34,027 nucleotides of DNA from an uncultured Hyphomicrobiales bacterium (GTDB lineage Bacteria > Pseudomonadota > Alphaproteobacteria > Rhizobiales > Beijerinckiaceae): assembly GCA_903861645.1 (NCBI GenBank), contig CAIOVE010000034.1, positions 1 through 34,027 of the forward strand, read 5' to 3'. Every line of letters starts with the position of its first letter. The first letter of the stretch is position 1. A program made the translations under genes and the position numbers. The notes beneath the pieces are model-generated. The model saw only the letters and a list, made by a program, of their open reading frames with translations, was not told the origin of the DNA and searched no databases. Positions 1 through 7,065 of this stretch are shown one piece after another.

Positions 1-90
1 CGCTATCCAGCGACGGCTGCGGCCCTCGTTCAGATGACGGTGAATGAAATCCCGCTCGCCCGCGTCAATATGTTTGAATGCTTGTCTCAT
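1..90 (-). CDS. IS30-family-like transposase, N-terminal fragment (runs off the window)
   Basis: On the minus strand an ATG at 90 opens a 30-codon frame that continues past base 1. The fragment contains GERDFIHRHLNEGRSRRWIA, which fits the N-terminal helix-turn-helix of IS30 transposases (pattern: ER..I...L..G.S...IA). Only the DNA-binding start of the enzyme is inside the window; the DDE catalytic core would lie to the left. I see no strong ribosome binding site, which is common for transposases. The neighbouring 91-147 has the look of an IS30 terminal repeat. The call rests on a short stretch, so another HTH_38-type transposase remains possible. Confidence 0.6.
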   Translation of the reverse strand, partial: MRQAFKHIDAGERDFIHRHLNEGRSRRWIA

Positions 91-147
91 GGAAACACCC
101 GCTATCCCGCCGGGTGTTGCGCTTCAAATTTGAGACCGCCTTGCCTT
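91..147. mobile_element. Probable IS30-like left end (untranslated leader plus terminal inverted repeat)
   Basis: The stretch between the transposase ATG and the sugar transferase frame contains CAAATTTGAAGCGCAACA when read on the minus strand. This resembles IS30-family termini, which often carry a TTTGAAGTGCAACA-like core. The coding frame of the sugar transferase becomes readable right after this stretch (from about 146), which places the element/host junction at about 145-149. The other inverted repeat is outside the window, so the exact boundary and target duplication cannot be set. Confidence 0.5.
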
Positions 148-181
148 TCACCTGGGCAAAAACCTGAGCGATTACATATCC

Positions 182-1408
182 ATGCGCGACGCCCACGCCA
201 TCGTGCAGGTTTCGCTGGCCACGACCGCCCTCACGTCATCGGCGCTTTTTTCGCTGACCAGGCTCGAGCACGTCCCCCGATCAATCCCGATCATTCATTT
301 TCTTGTTTTGTGCTCCCTGATGTTTTTCGGAAGTGTCGCGGCGACACGATTGCGGGAGATGCGTGAAATGCGCAAAACGCCGCGTGTCGCCAATCCTCGG
401 CATGTCATCATGATTGGCGCCAACCGACTGGCGTGGTTCTACCTGCGCATGATCAACACGTTCGATCTGGGCAAGACCGATATCGTGGCCATTCTCGACG
501 AGAACCCCAAGGTTCTCGGTCGCTCGATAGGCGGCAGGCCCGTTCTGGCCCCCCCGGCGGAATTGCCACGCGTGGTCACCGAATATCAGGTGCATGGCGT
601 CAAGATCGATCGCGTGATCATTTCCGGCAACAGAAACCGGCATGACAAGGAAGACTGGACAGAGCTGGAGGATTATTGCCGGGAATCCGGTATGGGCCTC
701 GACTTCCTTGGCGATATTCTCGGGCTGGAGCTCGAAAGCGAGGAAGCGCCCGACGAAGCGCCCCAGCCAGCGGCGCGCGCGATCGGCGGCTATTTCGCCT
801 TCAAGCGGGTCTTTGACTTCACGCTTTCGTTCCTGATGCTGGCCCTGTTGCTGCCGATCATCGCGCCGGTCGCGCTCGGCGTGCTCATCGACGTTGGCTG
901 GCCGATCGTCTTCTGGCAGAAGCGTGACGGGCGACATGGTCGCCCTTTCCTCGTGTACAAATTTCGAACCCTGCGCGCGCCTTTCGACCGGCACGGACAA
1001 TTCGTCCCGGAGAGCCAGCGTATCTCGCGTTTTGGCGAACTTCTCCGTCGGACGCGGCTGGATGAATTGCCCCAGTTGTGGAATGTGCTCGCCGGCGACA
1101 TGTCGTTCATCGGGCCGCGGCCGCTTCTGCCAATCGATCAGCCAGCCAACAGTTTACGACTGCTGGTTTCGCCGGGCCTGACAGGCTGGGCCCAGATAAA
1201 CGGCGGCAAGTTGATCACGCCCGAGGAGAAAGGCGCGCTTGACGACTGGTACGTGCAAAACGCCTCGTTCTGGCTGGACGTGCGCATCGTTCTGCTGACG
1301 CTGAAAATCGTCATCACGGGCGACCAGCGCGACGACGCGAAGTTGGCGCCGGACGCGCCACTGTCCGAGCCAGAAAACACGCCTCCCCTGGGCGAAGCGC
1401 GATCATGA
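182..1408 (+). CDS. Polyprenyl glycosylphosphotransferase (WcaJ/PssY-type sugar transferase), 5'-truncated by IS
   Basis: This enzyme family transfers a sugar-1-phosphate from a nucleotide sugar to undecaprenyl phosphate at the inner membrane, the first step of exopolysaccharide or O-antigen repeat-unit assembly. From the ATG at 182: two membrane segments (about 6-28 and 35-55), a nucleotide-binding-like domain (HVIMIGAN at 74-81), a membrane hairpin at about 212-238, then the bacterial sugar transferase core with KFRTL (260-264), the catalytic-type Asp-Glu pair in RLDELPQLWN (D294, E295) and IGPRP (310-314). Family members usually have about four membrane segments ahead of the core, and only two remain. 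The reading frame stays coding-like upstream of the ATG (HLGKNLSDYIS) back to about 146, where the IS30-like end begins. I infer an IS-truncated, probably inactive gene. Confidence 0.85.
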   Translation: MRDAHAIVQVSLATTALTSSALFSLTRLEHVPRSIPIIHFLVLCSLMFFGSVAATRLREMREMRKTPRVANPRHVIMIGANRLAWFYLRMINTFDLGKTDIVAILDENPKVLGRSIGGRPVLAPPAELPRVVTEYQVHGVKIDRVIISGNRNRHDKEDWTELEDYCRESGMGLDFLGDILGLELESEEAPDEAPQPAARAIGGYFAFKRVFDFTLSFLMLALLLPIIAPVALGVLIDVGWPIVFWQKRDGRHGRPFLVYKFRTLRAPFDRHGQFVPESQRISRFGELLRRTRLDELPQLWNVLAGDMSFIGPRPLLPIDQPANSLRLLVSPGLTGWAQINGGKLITPEEKGALDDWYVQNASFWLDVRIVLLTLKIVITGDQRDDAKLAPDAPLSEPENTPPLGEARS

Positions 1409-1432
1409 TCGCGCGCGGGCATCGGGCCCGGT

Positions 1433-2458
1433 CTAGCGCGCGCGCAACGGCTCGATGATTTCTTCCGCCATTCGTCGGGTGTTTTCGATGGTCGGGATGA
1501 ATTTCAGCAACAGCAATTCAATTCCCATGTCGCGATATCGACGCATCTGGTCGCGCACATCGCGCGCCGGTCCGATGCCGCCCGCTTTCATCGGCGGCCC
1601 CAGACGCGAACGCATCAGGCGCGTGTCCGCGCCGGGCTCGTAACGAAGAAGGTCACGATAGGCGAAGTCCATCGCTGAATCCCGGCTCTCGCCAAAGGCG
1701 ATGAAGGGATTGAAGGCGAAACGCACCTTGCGGCCATGGCGAGCGGCGCGCGCCGTCACGTCCGACATCTTCGCGCGCAGGGCCGCCTCGACCTCGGCGA
1801 CATCGGCGACGGTCTTGGGATAATCGACGAACCACCAGTCGGCCGCCGCCGCGATCATCTCCAGCCCCGGCCCGCCCCGCGCGGCGGTGAAGATTTCCGG
1901 CGGGTTCGCGGTGGCGGGCGCGAGCGGAAACGCCACATCGTCGACCTTGTAGAAGCGGCCATCGAAGCTGAAGCGTGGCTCGCGCCACAGCCCCCTGAGC
2001 ACCTCGATGAATTCACGCGCGCGATCATAGCGCGTGGGATCGCCATCGGGCAGCAATTGGCCGCCAAAGGCGCGGAACTCCACTTCGTTCCAGCCGGTGA
2101 CGATGTTGATGGCCATGCGGCCCGGACAGATCCGATCCAGCGACGCGGCGAGCTTGGCGACCATGACGGGATGCAGCAGTCCCGGGTGCACGGCGACCAT
2201 GTTGCGAATTCGGCGCGTTTGCGCGCCAATCGCGCTCGCCATGATCCACGCGGCGATATCCGGCCCAAGGTGACGCTCGGCAAAGAGAATTATGTCAAAA
2301 CCGACACGGTCCGCCTCCAGCAACACGTCGCGCGCGAGGGCGAATTGCGGATCGACCGCGCCCCGCGGCATTGGTTCCCGCGCATTGTCGCGCGAAGCCG
2401 CAAGCTCCGGCGATCCCGCGAGGGCGTTGGGCTGAGTTACGTAAAGTCCAAATTGCAC
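1433..2458 (-). CDS. LLM-class flavin-dependent monooxygenase (SsuD/SfnG-like)
   Basis: A 341-residue bacterial-luciferase-like protein. The family uses reduced FMN from a separate reductase and O2 to oxidise substrates such as alkanesulfonates, dimethyl sulfone or N-heterocycles. AINIVTGWNEVEF (116-128) is the conserved core motif of the SsuD/SfnG/RutA branch, and the length matches. The start is a GTG at 2458 preceded by AAGGAA at 8 bases. It is transcribed divergently from the nitronate monooxygenase-like gene and converges with the sugar transferase (24-base gap). The substrate is unknown. A sulfone or sulfonate role is possible given the taurine-type binding protein and TauE permease elsewhere in the window, but nothing here proves it. 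Confidence 0.88.
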   Translation of the reverse strand: MQFGLYVTQPNALAGSPELAASRDNAREPMPRGAVDPQFALARDVLLEADRVGFDIILFAERHLGPDIAAWIMASAIGAQTRRIRNMVAVHPGLLHPVMVAKLAASLDRICPGRMAINIVTGWNEVEFRAFGGQLLPDGDPTRYDRAREFIEVLRGLWREPRFSFDGRFYKVDDVAFPLAPATANPPEIFTAARGGPGLEMIAAAADWWFVDYPKTVADVAEVEAALRAKMSDVTARAARHGRKVRFAFNPFIAFGESRDSAMDFAYRDLLRYEPGADTRLMRSRLGPPMKAGGIGPARDVRDQMRRYRDMGIELLLLKFIPTIENTRRMAEEIIEPLRAR

Positions 2459-2487
2459 GGACGCGTTTCCTTCCCTCGCGCATATTC

Positions 2488-2493
2488 TATAAT
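2488..2493 (+). promoter_or_regulatory. Possible -10 element of the nitronate monooxygenase gene
   Basis: A perfect TATAAT hexamer lies 36 bases before the ATG at 2530 in the divergent intergenic region 2459-2529, an AT-rich island in GC-rich surroundings. The region 17 bases upstream (GTTTCC) is a poor -35 match, so this is a candidate only. Confidence 0.3.
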
Positions 2494-2529
2494 GAATTCG
2501 CCGTACCGACAGCCTACCGGAGACGCGCG

Positions 2530-3591
2530 ATGTTTACCGCCCCGTCAATTCCCATTGTTCAGGGCCCCATGTTGGGCGCCAGCGGCGTCGAACTCGCGGC
2601 GGCCGTCTCGCGGGCGGGCGGCCTTGGCTCGCTCGCCGCCGCGGGCCTGACGGCGCCGGTCATGCGCGACGCCATCAGGGCCATCCGCGCGGCGACCGAC
2701 AAGCCCTTTCTCGTCAATATATTCGTGCTGGAGTCCGCGTCGCCAGACCCCGCCGTCGTCACGTCCGCCATCGAGCGCTTGCGGCCCTGGCGCGAGCGGT
2801 ATGGATTGCCGCCGCAAACCACGCCGGCGAAATGGGCCGAGAGCTTCGCCGAACAATTCGACGTCATGCTCGACGAAAGGCCGCCTTTCGTCTCGTTTAC
2901 ATTCGGCATCCTGTCGCGCGCGCAAGTCGAGGCGTTGCAGGCGCGCGGCTCACGCGTGATCGGCACGGCCACCACGCTGGCGGAAGCGCGCGCCTGGGCC
3001 GCCGTCGGGGCGGACGCCATCTGCGCGCAAGGTTTCGAGGCGGGTGGCCATCGCGGCACGTTTCTCAAGGATGTCTCGGAAAGCCTCGTGGGAACCGTCT
3101 CGCTCACGCGCTCCATCGTGGCGTCGCTCGACATCCCCGTCATCGCGGCGGGCGGTATCACCGATGGCGCGGGGGTGGCGGCCATTCTGGCGCTCGGCGC
3201 CGCGGCGGCGCAGATCGGCACGGCCTATCTGCTCGCCGACGAAGCCTTGACCAGCGCCGTCTGGCGCAAGGCGATCAGCGAGGCTGGCGATGATCCCACA
3301 CGTCTGACCCGCGCGATCTCCGGGCGTTACGCGCGCGGCATCGACAACGAATTCATGCGGGCGATGCGACCTGTCGAGGCGGACATCCCCGCCTATCCCG
3401 TTCAGAACGCGCTGACGCAGGAATTGCGCGCGGCGGCGACGAAAGCCAACTCGCCCGACGTCCTGTCGCTCTGGGCCGGTCAAAGCGTGGGACTGGCGCG
3501 AGCCGGCAAGGCCGCGGACATCACCACGAACCTTTGGCGCGACGCGCGCGACATCATGCGCGCCAACGCGCGACGATGGGCTGGCGACTGA
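2530..3591 (+). CDS. Nitronate monooxygenase / 2-nitropropane dioxygenase family protein
   Basis: A 353-residue FMN TIM-barrel protein. The family oxidises alkyl nitronates to carbonyl compounds and nitrite; relatives include FabK-type enoyl reductases. Visible marks are the N-terminal IVQGPMLG (9-16), the catalytic-loop motif GFEAGGHRG (168-176, with the family His), the phosphate-binding VIAAGGITDG (204-213) and the ALGAAAAQIGTAYL segment (221-234). The start chosen is the ATG at 2530, which has GGAG 8 bases upstream; an open frame extends further back but runs into the divergent gene. It ends 3 bases before the convergent Rieske gene. The physiological substrate cannot be told from sequence. 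Confidence 0.88.
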   Translation: MFTAPSIPIVQGPMLGASGVELAAAVSRAGGLGSLAAAGLTAPVMRDAIRAIRAATDKPFLVNIFVLESASPDPAVVTSAIERLRPWRERYGLPPQTTPAKWAESFAEQFDVMLDERPPFVSFTFGILSRAQVEALQARGSRVIGTATTLAEARAWAAVGADAICAQGFEAGGHRGTFLKDVSESLVGTVSLTRSIVASLDIPVIAAGGITDGAGVAAILALGAAAAQIGTAYLLADEALTSAVWRKAISEAGDDPTRLTRAISGRYARGIDNEFMRAMRPVEADIPAYPVQNALTQELRAAATKANSPDVLSLWAGQSVGLARAGKAADITTNLWRDARDIMRANARRWAGD

Positions 3592-3594
3592 GCC

Positions 3595-4878
3595 TTACTC
3601 CGCGGCCTGCGTGACGACGTAGGGCTCGAAGACGCGCCAGTCGGTGGACTTCGGCACGACGCGTTCCCACGATCCGTAGGAATTGTAATTCGACGCCTTG
3701 ACGCCGAGGCCCGGCGGTCGCTTGCCCGCCTGAAAATCACGGACGGCCTGAATCATCGTGCGGCGAAACTGCACGATGGCGAGATCGCTCGCGCCAAGGC
3801 GCTCATGGCTTCGATCGGCGATGGCGCCCATCGATTCCTGCATCGCGATATCCTGATTGGGAAAACCCCGGATGCCCGTGAAATTGCCGAGCCTCATCGC
3901 CTTGCGATCCTGCCCGTAATTGTTGGACGCGTTATCGAGCTTCCGATAGGTCGCGTCGAGATCGATGCCGATCTGCGTGCCCGTGAACTTGCGCCAGGCC
4001 TCGAGATCGACGCCCGCCGTCTGGTCGCTCCACGCGCAGATGTAAATGATGTTGTGCGTGTCATCGACCGGCACCGACATCTGATAGACGTTATAGACAT
4101 TGTTCGGCGGGATCATGATATGGAACGGCGCGACGAAACTCGTCACGCGCACATAATCATGCGTCGCGGCGTTCTGGATGGGCCGACGGATCGCAGCATA
4201 GCGAAAGCCGTAATCCGTTTCCTGCGCCTGCAAGCGCGGCGACTTGTCCGTTGTGGGTCGCGCCCAGGCCGTGCCCGTCGCGGTTGAACCGGCCACGCGA
4301 GCCGCCGGCATGTCGGTCGAATGCAGGCTTGAGGAATGGGCGCTGTCGATGCCGCCTTCGAGCCCTTGCGCCCAGTTGCAGTTGATGAAAATCTTGAAAA
4401 TGGAAACGCGGGTATCCTCGCTCGGCGCGAAGATCGGGCGCTCGAATTCCGGCATTTCCGCCGCGGGACCAAGGTAGGTCCAGACCACGCCGCCCGCCTC
4501 GCGCACGGGATAGGCGCGATGCCTGACCTTCGCGCAGAGGCCGCTCTCGGCAGGCTCGCTCGACATGTCGACGCATTGGCCGTCCACCGCGAATTTCCAG
4601 CCGTGATAAAGGCACCGCAGACCGCCTTCCTCGTTTCGACCAAAGAAGAGCGAAGCCTTGCGATGCGGACATTGCTCGTCCATCAGGCCAACGCGACCCT
4701 CGGTGTCGCGGAAGGCGACGAAATTCTCGCCCAACAATCGCACGCGCACGGGATCGCAATCGGGTTCTGGCACTTCCTCGGCGAGGCAAGCGGGCAGCCA
4801 GTAGCGGCGCATCATCTGACCCATCGGCGCGTCGCCCTCGACACGACACAACAGATCGTTTTCCTCGGCGTTGAGCAT
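3595..4878 (-). CDS. Rieske aromatic-ring oxygenase, large subunit (phthalate 4,5-dioxygenase-like)
   Basis: A 427-residue terminal oxygenase that would hydroxylate an aromatic acid using electrons from a reductase. The Rieske [2Fe-2S] ligands are C70-x-H72 (CPHRKA) and C89-x2-H92 (CLYHGW). The mononuclear iron site is D178-x2-H181-x4-H186 (IDSAHSSSLH). Length and the long C-terminal domain fit the phthalate-dioxygenase branch rather than two-subunit benzene-type enzymes, and no small subunit is nearby. The ATG at 4878 has GGGAGG about 6 bases upstream; the longer open frame to 5070 is rejected because it runs into the divergent promoter region. The only VanB-type reductase in the window lies at 8153-9166. 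Confidence 0.92.
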   Translation of the reverse strand: MLNAEENDLLCRVEGDAPMGQMMRRYWLPACLAEEVPEPDCDPVRVRLLGENFVAFRDTEGRVGLMDEQCPHRKASLFFGRNEEGGLRCLYHGWKFAVDGQCVDMSSEPAESGLCAKVRHRAYPVREAGGVVWTYLGPAAEMPEFERPIFAPSEDTRVSIFKIFINCNWAQGLEGGIDSAHSSSLHSTDMPAARVAGSTATGTAWARPTTDKSPRLQAQETDYGFRYAAIRRPIQNAATHDYVRVTSFVAPFHIMIPPNNVYNVYQMSVPVDDTHNIIYICAWSDQTAGVDLEAWRKFTGTQIGIDLDATYRKLDNASNNYGQDRKAMRLGNFTGIRGFPNQDIAMQESMGAIADRSHERLGASDLAIVQFRRTMIQAVRDFQAGKRPPGLGVKASNYNSYGSWERVVPKSTDWRVFEPYVVTQAAE

Positions 4879-4940
4879 GAAGGCCTCCCGCGATTTTGAT
4901 CTTAGCTCTCTAACAATGATCAGGCTATCCGATCCCCGGG

Positions 4941-4986
4941 CGGTTGCCAATCCCGGGACGTGGTGAGAGCATGGCGACGGCAACCG
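4941..4986. promoter_or_regulatory. Inverted repeat CGGTTGCC/GGCAACCG in divergent intergenic region
   Basis: Eight-base arms CGGTTGCC (4941-4948) and GGCAACCG (4979-4986) are perfect inverted copies with 30 bases between them. They lie in the 145-base gap between the phthalate-dioxygenase-like gene and the divergent DUF1080 gene. They could be an operator half-site pair or an mRNA fold; neither can be decided by reading. Confidence 0.3.
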
Positions 4987-5023
4987 CGCGATCATAAACG
5001 ACCGGAGCCTCTGGGAGGAGCGA

Positions 5024-5629
5024 ATGATAAATCGCAGAAAAATTTTGATTGGCGGCGCTCTGGGCGCCAACGCGCTTGTCGCCGCGCGAACCGTGATGGC
5101 TCAATCAGCCGGATGGACGACGCTTTTCGACGGCAAGAGTCTCGACGGATGGACCAAGACGGGCGATCCGAACATCACGCTGGCCGATGGCGTTGTTCAG
5201 GCCGACAAGGGCAATGGCCACCTTGTGTGGAAAGACCAATACGGCGATTTCGAGTTGCGCGCCGAAATATGGATCAACGCCGACGCCAATAGCGGAATTT
5301 TCGTTCGCTTCCCCAACAAGGAGAAGCCGAGTTCCAAGGAAGGCTATGAGTTCAACATCTTCGACGCGCGCCCGGACCCGTCCTACGGAACCGGCGCCAT
5401 CGTCGACACGGCCAAGGCCGCGACGATCGTGAAGGCCGGCGGCAAATGGACCGTCATGGAAATCACCTGCAAGGGGTCCGAGCTTTCGTTCAAGCTTGAC
5501 GGCCAGACGACCGTCGACAAAGCCAACAACGGCGCGAATGGACACGTCCCCAGCGCGCGCGGCTATGTCAGCCTGCAATTCGGCGGCGGGCTCGTGCGTT
5601 TCCGCAAGGTGGAAATAAGAGCGCTTTAG
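5024..5629 (+). CDS. Exported DUF1080 (3-keto-disaccharide hydrolase domain) protein
   Basis: A 201-residue protein with an N-terminal signal: NRRKILIGGALGANALVAAR, then a cleavage-like VMAQSA near residue 27. The twin Arg could be a Tat motif but is incomplete (NRRKI). The rest is one concanavalin-like DUF1080 domain, marked by GWTTLFDGKSLDGWTK (30-45), the NSGIFVRF strand and a C-terminal VRFRKVEIR strand. The family is usually tied to glycan or keto-sugar breakdown, so its place beside aromatic oxygenase genes is odd; it may bind or hydrolyse a glycoside of the substrate (inference). The start has GGGAGGAGCGA just upstream. Confidence 0.85.
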   Translation: MINRRKILIGGALGANALVAARTVMAQSAGWTTLFDGKSLDGWTKTGDPNITLADGVVQADKGNGHLVWKDQYGDFELRAEIWINADANSGIFVRFPNKEKPSSKEGYEFNIFDARPDPSYGTGAIVDTAKAATIVKAGGKWTVMEITCKGSELSFKLDGQTTVDKANNGANGHVPSARGYVSLQFGGGLVRFRKVEIRAL

Positions 5630-5636
5630 CCCGGCC

Positions 5637-5678
5637 CCACGGGAGACGCGCGATAAAAATCCGCCCTGTCTCCCGTGG
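5637..5678 (+). terminator. Hairpin after DUF1080 gene (attenuator or terminator)
   Basis: Perfect 11-base arms CCACGGGAGAC (5637-5647) and GTCTCCCGTGG (5668-5678) enclose a 20-base loop, starting 8 bases after the DUF1080 stop codon. No T-run follows, so it is not a classic intrinsic terminator. It may protect mRNA ends or reduce read-through into the next gene. Confidence 0.5.
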
Positions 5679-5681
5679 CGC

Positions 5682-5695
5682 TTGATCGCGATCAA
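5682..5695. promoter_or_regulatory. FNR/FixK-type binding site TTGATCGCGATCAA
   Basis: A perfect 14-base palindrome that matches the Crp-Fnr superfamily consensus TTGAT-N4-ATCAA exactly. Its centre is about 70 bases before the ATG at 5759. If the start of transcription is near 5730, the site would be centred at about -41.5, the class II activator position. In related bacteria FixK, FnrN and AadR use this box to respond to low oxygen. Binding itself is inferred from the match. Confidence 0.6.
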
Positions 5696-5758
5696 TGCCG
5701 ATTGCCGGTGGGCGCGCTCCGTTGCATCATCGGCCAAATCGCGCCAAGGAGGAGACCC

Positions 5759-6937
5759 ATGAAGGCTTGGTATTTCACGGAAATGCCCTACCCGCATTTG
5801 CCGCCGTTCGACGAACTGTCGTCGATCCGCGTCAATCTGCCCAACCGGCATTGCGATCCCAGGATCGCCGCCGACCTCTACAATCGCTATCTCGACGAGC
5901 ACATGATCGCCGACGATCTCGGCCTGAACATGATGGTGAACGAGCACCATCAGACCGCGACCTGCCTCGATGTCGCCGCGCCGCTTTCGCTCGCCATTCT
6001 CGCGCGCCAAACCAGCAAGGGTCGCATCTGCATTCTCGGCAATCCCATCGCAAATCGCGGCGACCCGCTGCGCATCGCCGAGGAAATGGCGATGATCGAC
6101 TGTATTTCCCACGGTCGCCTGGACGCCGGTTTCGTGCGCGGCGTGCCCTATGAGATATTCGCGGCCAACACCAACCCCACCCCCACGCTCGAACGCCTCT
6201 GGGAAGGCGTCGATCTCTGCGTGAAGGCGTGGACGTCTCATGACGAACCATTCAATTTCGAGTCGCGCTTCACCCACCGCCGCACGGTCAACCTGTGGCC
6301 GCGGCCGTATCAGCAACCGCATCCGCCCGTATGGGTGACGGGATCGAGCGATGTGGAATCCGTGCGGCGCGCAGCGTCGAAGGGCTATGTTTTCGCGACG
6401 TTCCTGCAACCCTATCAACAGGTGCGCATGCTGTTCGACGCCTATCGCGCCGCCTACAAGGACAACGGACAGCCCGGCGGCGGCGGACTCGCCTTCATGC
6501 CGATCCTCTATGTGGGCGATAACGAGGCGGAGGCCGAGCGTGGCGCCCGCGAACTCACGTGGTACTTGAAGGCCAAGGTCGAGCCACAATTCCGCAACCC
6601 GCCCGGCTATGTGCCCGTGGCCGCCAACGTGGGCGCCCTGATGAAGGGCGCGGACGCGCGTTCACGCACCAATGACAGCCTGCGTCAGGTGACGCTCGAG
6701 GAACAGCGCGAGCTTGGCGTCGTCATGTACGGCACGCCGGATCAGGTCGCCGCGCAGATCAAGCGCGAACACGAGCGCATCGGCGGGTTCGACCACCTGC
6801 TGATGATGATGCAGGCGGGCTTCCTCGACCACAAGAGCACCGTGTCGAACATGACCCTGTTCGCCAAGGAGGTCTATCCGCAGATCAAGGATCTGCCCGG
6901 CCTCAAGGCCCAACCGGCGCCGGTCGCGGCGGAATAA
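5759..6937 (+). CDS. LLM-class flavin-dependent oxidoreductase
   Basis: A 392-residue luciferase-like monooxygenase that would use FMNH2 and O2. Family marks include MMVNEHHQT (60-68), ILGNPIANRGDPLRIAEE (92-109), the DCISHGRLDAGFVRG segment (113-127) and PVWVTGSSDVESVRRAA. The ATG at 5759 has a strong AAGGAGGAG ribosome site; a longer frame upstream would run over the FNR-like box and is rejected. It lies between the DUF1080 gene (129 bases) and vanA (128 bases) on the same strand, so it may be part of one regulon with separate control points. It is only distantly similar to the first flavin monooxygenase at 1433-2458, so they are unlikely to be recent duplicates. Confidence 0.88.
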   Translation: MKAWYFTEMPYPHLPPFDELSSIRVNLPNRHCDPRIAADLYNRYLDEHMIADDLGLNMMVNEHHQTATCLDVAAPLSLAILARQTSKGRICILGNPIANRGDPLRIAEEMAMIDCISHGRLDAGFVRGVPYEIFAANTNPTPTLERLWEGVDLCVKAWTSHDEPFNFESRFTHRRTVNLWPRPYQQPHPPVWVTGSSDVESVRRAASKGYVFATFLQPYQQVRMLFDAYRAAYKDNGQPGGGGLAFMPILYVGDNEAEAERGARELTWYLKAKVEPQFRNPPGYVPVAANVGALMKGADARSRTNDSLRQVTLEEQRELGVVMYGTPDQVAAQIKREHERIGGFDHLLMMMQAGFLDHKSTVSNMTLFAKEVYPQIKDLPGLKAQPAPVAAE

Positions 6938-6988
6938 TCCCACTTCCCACATTTGTTTGTGGGCATTTGTGGGATGATATTTTGTGGG
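6937..6988 (+). promoter_or_regulatory. Nested inverted repeats and triple TTTGTGGG direct repeat ahead of vanA
   Basis: TTTGTGGG occurs three times (6956-6963, 6966-6973, 6981-6988). Two inverted pairs are nested: ATCCCAC 6937-6943 with GTGGGAT 6969-6975, and CCCACA 6946-6951 with TGTGGG 6958-6963. The block starts at the stop codon of the flavin monooxygenase gene and ends about 77 bases before the vanA start. It can act either as a multi-site operator on DNA or as alternative RNA hairpins (attenuator). The function is not known. Confidence 0.4.
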
Positions 6989-7065
6989 TGAAGCCTTCTC
7001 GTCACCCGTGCTATGCGCGCCCGGTTAATGATCGGGCGCGTTTTCGCGCGAAGATGGAGGGACCG

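Noticed and set aside
1409-1432. GC-rich repeats (GCGCGCG, GGGCCC) between the sugar transferase and flavin monooxygenase genes as a terminator
   Set aside because: The arms are simple CG alternations that pair in many ways, and there is no T-run; support is too weak to call.
5105-6589. Minus-strand open frame (494 codons)
   Set aside because: Antisense to the DUF1080 and flavin monooxygenase genes, which both have clear family motifs and ribosome sites.
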